39,672 nt of DNA, taken from positions 1 through 39,672 of the forward strand of contig DASVCL010000007.1 of assembly GCA_036381615.1 (NCBI GenBank). Reading direction: 5' to 3'. The stretch is from CALANV01 sp036381615 (GTDB lineage Bacteria; Pseudomonadota; Alphaproteobacteria; CACIAM-22H2). Position numbers and translations under genes: made by a program. Of the stretch, positions 35,391 through 39,672 are shown piece after piece (the first letter of the stretch is position 1; each line of letters starts with the position of its first letter). The notes under the pieces are model-generated. The model was not told the origin of the DNA. It ran no database searches and saw only the letters and a program-made list of their open reading frames with translations.

Positions 35391-35875
35391 TCGGACGTCT
35401 CGCCGCGTTTCTGCGGATCGCGCTGCTTGTGATGCCGCTCGTCGTCGCCGCGCCGGCCGGCGCCGTGCTGCCGCAGGAGCAGCTCGCCGATCCCGCGCTG
35501 GAGGCGCGCGCCCGCGCGATCTCGCGCGAGCTGCGCTGCCAGGTGTGCCAGAACCAGTCGATCGACGACTCCAATGCGCCGCTCGCCGCCGATCTGCGCC
35601 GGCTCGTGCGCGAACGTCTTCTCGCCGGCGACTCCGATGACGAAATCATCCGCTATCTGACGGCGCGCTATGGCGACTACGTGCTGCTGCGGCCGCCCGT
35701 CCGCCGCGACACGATGGTCCTGTGGTACGGACCGGCGATCGTCCTGGCGCTCGGTGCGGCGGGCCTGATCGCCTGGTTCCGGCGACGGCGCGCCACACCC
35801 GACAGCGCGCCGCTGACGCCGGACGAAGAGCGACGGCTCGAACGCCTGCTCGACGACAGGCGGCCGACGCCATGA
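35387..35875 (+). CDS. ccmH: cytochrome c maturation protein CcmH
   Basis: This 162-residue protein has a signal peptide (about residues 1-26), the redox motif LRC51QVC54QNQSIDDSNAPLA and one membrane helix (MVLWYGPAIVLALGAAGLIAWF), followed by a basic tail. It reduces the apocytochrome CxxCH disulfide in the lyase complex. It is the short form; the TPR part that is fused in E. coli CcmH is the separate ccmI here. It overlaps both neighbours by 4 bases. Confidence 0.96.
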   Translation: MIGRLAAFLRIALLVMPLVVAAPAGAVLPQEQLADPALEARARAISRELRCQVCQNQSIDDSNAPLAADLRRLVRERLLAGDSDDEIIRYLTARYGDYVLLRPPVRRDTMVLWYGPAIVLALGAAGLIAWFRRRRATPDSAPLTPDEERRLERLLDDRRPTP

Positions 35876-37272
35876 TCTGGGTCATCCTCCTTGCCATGGC
35901 GGCGCTCGCCGCCGCCGCGCTGTTGCTGCCGCTGCGGCGCACGACGCAGGCATTGCCTGCGCGGAGTGCCTATGACCTGGAGGTCTATCGCGACCAGCTC
36001 GCCGAACTCGAGCGCGAGCGGGCGCGAAACCTGATCGGCGAGGCGGAGGCGAAAGCGGCCCGCGCCGAAATCGCGCGCCGCATGCTGGCGGCGGCCGACG
36101 AAAACGCAGCACCTGCGATCAAGCCGGGTCGCGCGCGCGGCTGGATCGCGTGGACGCTCGGCGCGGCCGCGCCGGCGGTGGCGCTGGCGCTCTATGCCGT
36201 CCTGGGTTCGCCCAACGTGCCGAGCGTGCCGCACGCCGAACGGCGCGTCGCCGAGGCGACCGCCGACGAGAAGGCGCGGGCCCAGGTGACGCGCATGGTC
36301 GCGACCCTTGCCGAGCGCCTGCAGCAGAATCCCGACGACCTGCAGGGCTGGCTGCTGCTGGGGCGCTCGCTGAACGCGCTCGGCCGTTACGGCGAGGCCG
36401 TCACCGCCTGGCGCCGCGTCATGGCGCTGTCCGGCGATGCGGTCGAGCATGCCGGTTCGTTCGCCGAGACGCTGGTGCAGGCCGCCGGCGGCGTGGTGAC
36501 GCCAGAGGCGCGCACGAACTTCGAGCGCGTCCTGGCGGCCGACCCGCTCGACGTGCGGGCCCGGTTCTATCTGGGGCTGGCGCACGCGCAGGCGGGCGAG
36601 GACCGCGCGGCGCTGCAGATGTGGACGGACCTGCTGGCCGTGTCGCCCGCCGACGCGCCGTGGGTCGCCGACGTGCGTCAACGCATCCGTGAGACCGCGG
36701 CCACGGCGGGCATCGATCCGGCCTCGATCGCGCCTTCGCCCGAGGTCGTGCGCGCGGCCGAGGCGGCGCGCCGCGACCGCGGCCCGTCGGCGGCCGACGT
36801 CGAGGCGATGCGGCGACTCTCGCCCGAGGCGCGGCGGGACATGGTCCGCGGCATGGTCGAGGGGCTCGCGGCGCGGCTCGAGGCCGAGCCCGGCGACGTG
36901 GAAGGCTGGCGGCGCCTGGGACGCGCCTGGCACGTATTGGGCGAGCGCGACAAGGCGGTAGCGGCGATCGCCAAGGCCGCCGCGCTTGCGCCCGATCGCG
37001 TCGACGTCCTGACCGATTATGCCGAGATCCTGTTCGACGAGTCGGCGGGCGACGCGCAGGATCCCCGGTTCTTCGACCTCATGCGCCAGATCCTGAAGCG
37101 CGACCCGGACAATGCCGATGCCCTGTGGTACGTGGGCATTGCCGAGGCCCGCGCCGGGAACCGGGCCGCGGCAGCGGAAATGTGGCGGAAGCTGCGCGAC
37201 CGGTTACCGGCGGATTCGCCCGAGCGCGCACATGTCGAGCAGCGCCTCGAGACGATCGCGACGCCGAACTGA
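35872..37272 (+). CDS. ccmI: cytochrome c maturation TPR protein CcmI
   Basis: This 466-residue protein has two N-terminal membrane helices (about 1-22 and 90-112) flanking a cytoplasmic helical loop with YDLEVYRDQLAELERERARNLI, and then a periplasmic domain of TPR-like repeats (for example DLQGWLLLGRSLNALGRYGEAV and DVEGWRRLGRAWHVLGERDKAV). The TPR part binds apocytochrome c C-termini and presents them to CcmF/H. The TPR domain seems split into two arrays by an Arg/Ala-rich linker (about 280-325). It ends the operon and converges with the SLC13 gene after 16 bases. Confidence 0.95.
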   Translation: MIWVILLAMAALAAAALLLPLRRTTQALPARSAYDLEVYRDQLAELERERARNLIGEAEAKAARAEIARRMLAAADENAAPAIKPGRARGWIAWTLGAAAPAVALALYAVLGSPNVPSVPHAERRVAEATADEKARAQVTRMVATLAERLQQNPDDLQGWLLLGRSLNALGRYGEAVTAWRRVMALSGDAVEHAGSFAETLVQAAGGVVTPEARTNFERVLAADPLDVRARFYLGLAHAQAGEDRAALQMWTDLLAVSPADAPWVADVRQRIRETAATAGIDPASIAPSPEVVRAAEAARRDRGPSAADVEAMRRLSPEARRDMVRGMVEGLAARLEAEPGDVEGWRRLGRAWHVLGERDKAVAAIAKAAALAPDRVDVLTDYAEILFDESAGDAQDPRFFDLMRQILKRDPDNADALWYVGIAEARAGNRAAAAEMWRKLRDRLPADSPERAHVEQRLETIATPN

Positions 37273-37288
37273 GACGCGCCTTGCCGCG

Positions 37289-39073
37289 CTAGCGCAGCGG
37301 CCAGAACAACATGATCAACGGCACGCCGGCGAGCACGACGAGGCAGGACAGCGGCAGGCCGAGACGCCAGTAGTCGCCGAAGCGGTAACCGCCGGGGCCC
37401 ATGACCAGCGTGTTGCACTGGTGGCCGATCGGCGTGAGGAAGTCGCAGGCGGCACCGATCGCCACCGCCATCAGGAACCCGTCCACGCCAAGGCCGAGCT
37501 TCTGCGCGAGACTGGCCGCAACCGGCCCCATCACCAGCACGGTCGCCGCGTTGTTGAGGAAAGGCGTGATGAGCATCGCCGCCACCATGACGAGCGCGAG
37601 CGCACCGGCCGGCGGCAACAGGTCGGCGCCGTAGGAGAGCCAGCCCGCGATGAGCTCGGTCGCCCCGGTGGTGCGCAACGCATCGCTGACGGGAATGAGC
37701 GCGCCGAGCATCACGACGATCGGCCATTCGACGGTGCGGTAGGCCTCCTTCAGGGACACCGCGTTGAACAGGACCATCAGGGCGGCCGCGCCGAAGAAGG
37801 CAACCGTCACCGGCGCGATCTCGAGGGCGACGAGCATCATCGCCGCCGCGAGCACGATGATCGGCACGACGGCGCGCCGCCGCACGCCGAGCTCGACATT
37901 GCGTTGGGCGAGCGGCAGACAGCCAAGCTCCGCCAGCGCGTCGGGCATGTTGTCGGCCGAGCCCTGCAGCACGATGAGATCGCCGGGCTGAAAGCGGAGG
38001 CGGCGCAGACGCGTGCGAACGGGACCGCCGCGCCGGCTCACCGCCAGGACGTTGACGTGATAGCGGTCGCGCAGCCGCAGCTCCGACGGCGAGCGGCGCA
38101 CCATCGGCGAGTTGCCGGTCACCACGGCCTCGACCGTCATCAGGTCGTCCGGCCGGGCCGGTTTCCCTTCGCCGTCGGCGTCCTGGCTGCCGACCAGCTC
38201 GAGCTTTGCCCGGTTCAGAATCCGCTCCAGCGCATTGGGGTCGCCCTCCAGCACGAGGATGTCGTCCGCCAGCAGCGTCCAGTCGGTCGCGGGAACGTAG
38301 CGCCGGAACTTCTCGCGAATGATGGCGGACACGGTCACGTCGCCACCGGCCATGGCCTCGAACTCGCCGATCGTCTTGCCCACGGCGGACGACCCGGCGG
38401 GCACGCGCGCCTCGCTGACGTAGTCCTCGACCTTGAACAGCTCGTCGGCCGTGGCGCGAGCGCGCGCGGCCGCGGGCAGAAGCCGCCATCCGAACGTGAG
38501 AAACACGAGTCCGATCGCAGCCAGGCCGATGCCGACCGGCGTGAAGTCGAACATGCCGAACGGCTCGCCGGTGATCTCGCCGCGCACGCGGGAGACGATG
38601 ATGTTCGGCGACGTTCCGATCAGCGTCATGAGCCCGCCCAACAGCGAACCGAAGGACAGCGGCATCAGGATGCCGGAAGGCGAGCGTCCGTGCTTTCGCG
38701 CGATCTGAATGGCGATCGGGATGAAGATGGCGAGCGCGCCGATGTTCTTCATGAAGGCCGACAGCACCGTAACCGTGCCGGCCAGAATGGCGACCTGCAT
38801 CCCGGTCGAGCGCATGACCGGCGTGAGCGGCGCGATGATCGACTCGACCACGCCGGACCGGCCGACCGCGGCGCTGACGATCAGGGCCGATGCGACGATG
38901 ATGACGATCTGGTCGCTGAACCCCGAGAACGCCTTGTCCGGCGGCACGATGCCGACGGTGACGGCGGCGAGAAGTGCCAGAACGGCGACGAGGTCGTAGC
39001 GGAGCCGGTCCCAGATGAAGAGAGCGATCGTTCCACCGATGATGGCGAACGCGAGCGCCTGGGCGAGGGTCAT
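37289..39073 (-). CDS. SLC13-type anion permease with two TrkA-C domains
   Basis: This 594-residue inner-membrane transporter has N- and C-terminal halves of membrane helices (about 5-205 and 405-590) with the family GTSPNIIVSRV and NNAATVLVMGP loops, around a cytoplasmic insert of two RCK_C/TrkA_C domains (about 220-300 and 310-395; LLADDILVLEGDPNAL and FQPGDLIVLQGSADNM). Such proteins import sulfate, dicarboxylates or related anions, usually Na+-coupled; the RCK_C pair suggests nucleotide or ligand gating. The gene overlaps the CBS gene by 4 bases. The substrate is not readable from the sequence. Confidence 0.93.
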   Translation of the reverse strand: MTLAQALAFAIIGGTIALFIWDRLRYDLVAVLALLAAVTVGIVPPDKAFSGFSDQIVIIVASALIVSAAVGRSGVVESIIAPLTPVMRSTGMQVAILAGTVTVLSAFMKNIGALAIFIPIAIQIARKHGRSPSGILMPLSFGSLLGGLMTLIGTSPNIIVSRVRGEITGEPFGMFDFTPVGIGLAAIGLVFLTFGWRLLPAAARARATADELFKVEDYVSEARVPAGSSAVGKTIGEFEAMAGGDVTVSAIIREKFRRYVPATDWTLLADDILVLEGDPNALERILNRAKLELVGSQDADGEGKPARPDDLMTVEAVVTGNSPMVRRSPSELRLRDRYHVNVLAVSRRGGPVRTRLRRLRFQPGDLIVLQGSADNMPDALAELGCLPLAQRNVELGVRRRAVVPIIVLAAAMMLVALEIAPVTVAFFGAAALMVLFNAVSLKEAYRTVEWPIVVMLGALIPVSDALRTTGATELIAGWLSYGADLLPPAGALALVMVAAMLITPFLNNAATVLVMGPVAASLAQKLGLGVDGFLMAVAIGAACDFLTPIGHQCNTLVMGPGGYRFGDYWRLGLPLSCLVVLAGVPLIMLFWPLR

Positions 39074-39495
39074 TGCGTGTCGGCTTCCGACGCCGCGCGA
39101 CGGGACCGTTCGGGTTCGACCGATGCCGCGCCGGCCCTGGACAGCATCAAGGTCGTGATCACCCCGACCAGCTTTCCGGTTTCGTCCACCACCGGGATCT
39201 GCTCCACGCGCCGCTCGCGCATCGCCTGCGCCACCGCGGCGACGTCGTCCTCCGGGCGGCAGGTGAAGACGTTCGAGGACATGACGTCCGCCACCTTGGT
39301 CGTGGCCGGGTTCGCCCCCTCGGCCACGACCCGGATCATGATGTCGCGCTCGGTCAGGATTCCCTGCAGGCGGTCGTCATCGGCCACGAGCAGCACGGCA
39401 TTGTCGACTTCCGCCATCACGCGCGCGGCCTTCTGGACCGTCGTGTCGGACGCGATGGTCTCTACCTCAGGCGACATGACATCGCGGACCCTCAT
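39070..39495 (-). CDS. CBS-domain pair protein
   Basis: This 141-residue cytoplasmic protein is a Bateman module of two CBS domains (about 6-60 and 70-125): VRDVMSPEVETIASDTTVQKAARVM, LTERDIMIRVV and VADVMSSNVFTCRPEDDV. Such modules bind AMP, ATP or SAM and regulate a partner protein. Because it overlaps the anion permease (ATGA) and is translated first, it is likely the energy or nucleotide sensor for that permease. The C-terminal tail of about 20 residues is charged. The remaining 39496-39672 shows no gene. Confidence 0.93.
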   Translation of the reverse strand: MRVRDVMSPEVETIASDTTVQKAARVMAEVDNAVLLVADDDRLQGILTERDIMIRVVAEGANPATTKVADVMSSNVFTCRPEDDVAAVAQAMRERRVEQIPVVDETGKLVGVITTLMLSRAGAASVEPERSRRAASEADTQ

Positions 39496-39672
39496 GGCAG
39501 CCTGATATCAGGATCCTGGTGATCGGGGAACGGGCGGCCGGCGAGAGATGGGAATACCTCGCTTCGCCATTCAAGGGACCGCAACGGTCCATCGCCCGTG
39601 TGGGCCCTCGGGCACTCAATGATGAATAACAATAACCCACGCGGCATCGGCCCGGTTCCGCCGGCTTGGCAG

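Overview
The window is high-GC bacterial DNA, densely coded on both strands. Gene content points to an alphaproteobacterium, probably Rhodospirillales-like: an AcnA-type aconitase, a complete ccmABCDEFGHI operon, a HisKA_2 sensor kinase, a lone receiver-domain protein, and Liv-type ABC transporters encoded with CoA ligases. This placement is inferred from gene content and style; no phylogenetic marker was tested. No rRNA, tRNA, CRISPR array, transposase or integrase was recognised.

Layout. 1-2805 (+): the tail of an unknown gene, a PCu(A)C copper chaperone, a single-domain response regulator, an unknown protein and an alpha/beta hydrolase. 2906-6533 (-): aconitase, preceded by a DeoR-type repressor. 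6738-11193 (+), divergent from the repressor: a complete ABC importer (permease, ATPase, binding protein, second permease) with a SLOG/TIGR00725 gene overlapping its end. 11231-14459 (-): a large PAS sensor histidine kinase and an isochorismatase-fold hydrolase. 14640-16031 (+): a compact ECF41 unit, with a recognisable ECF41 promoter, an AhpD-like protein and the sigma factor with its SnoaL-like C-terminal domain. 16151-16735 (-): a lipoprotein.

17012-29395 is a Liv-type uptake locus flanked by two different AMP-forming CoA ligases: ligase, livG, livH, livM, then livK, livF and a PaaK-like ligase. It looks built to import and CoA-activate a carboxylic acid. Between livM and livK lies about 3.8 kb holding a small cytochrome c (+) and an ArsR / flavin monooxygenase / MFS operon (-) with a clear operator dyad, which reads as a metalloid-type resistance cassette.

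29412-29611 (-) is a DUF3185 gene that appears frameshifted. 29612-29989 is a leader region with two terminator-like hairpins in front of ccmA. 29990-37272 (+) is the whole cytochrome c maturation operon, nearly all joined by 4-base overlaps. 37289-39495 (-) is a CBS-domain protein overlapping an SLC13-type anion permease.

The best candidates for something new are the ECF41 module with its visible promoter, the Liv/two-ligase locus with its embedded ArsR cassette, the DeoR-controlled importer coupled to a SLOG enzyme, and the hairpin-rich ccm leader.
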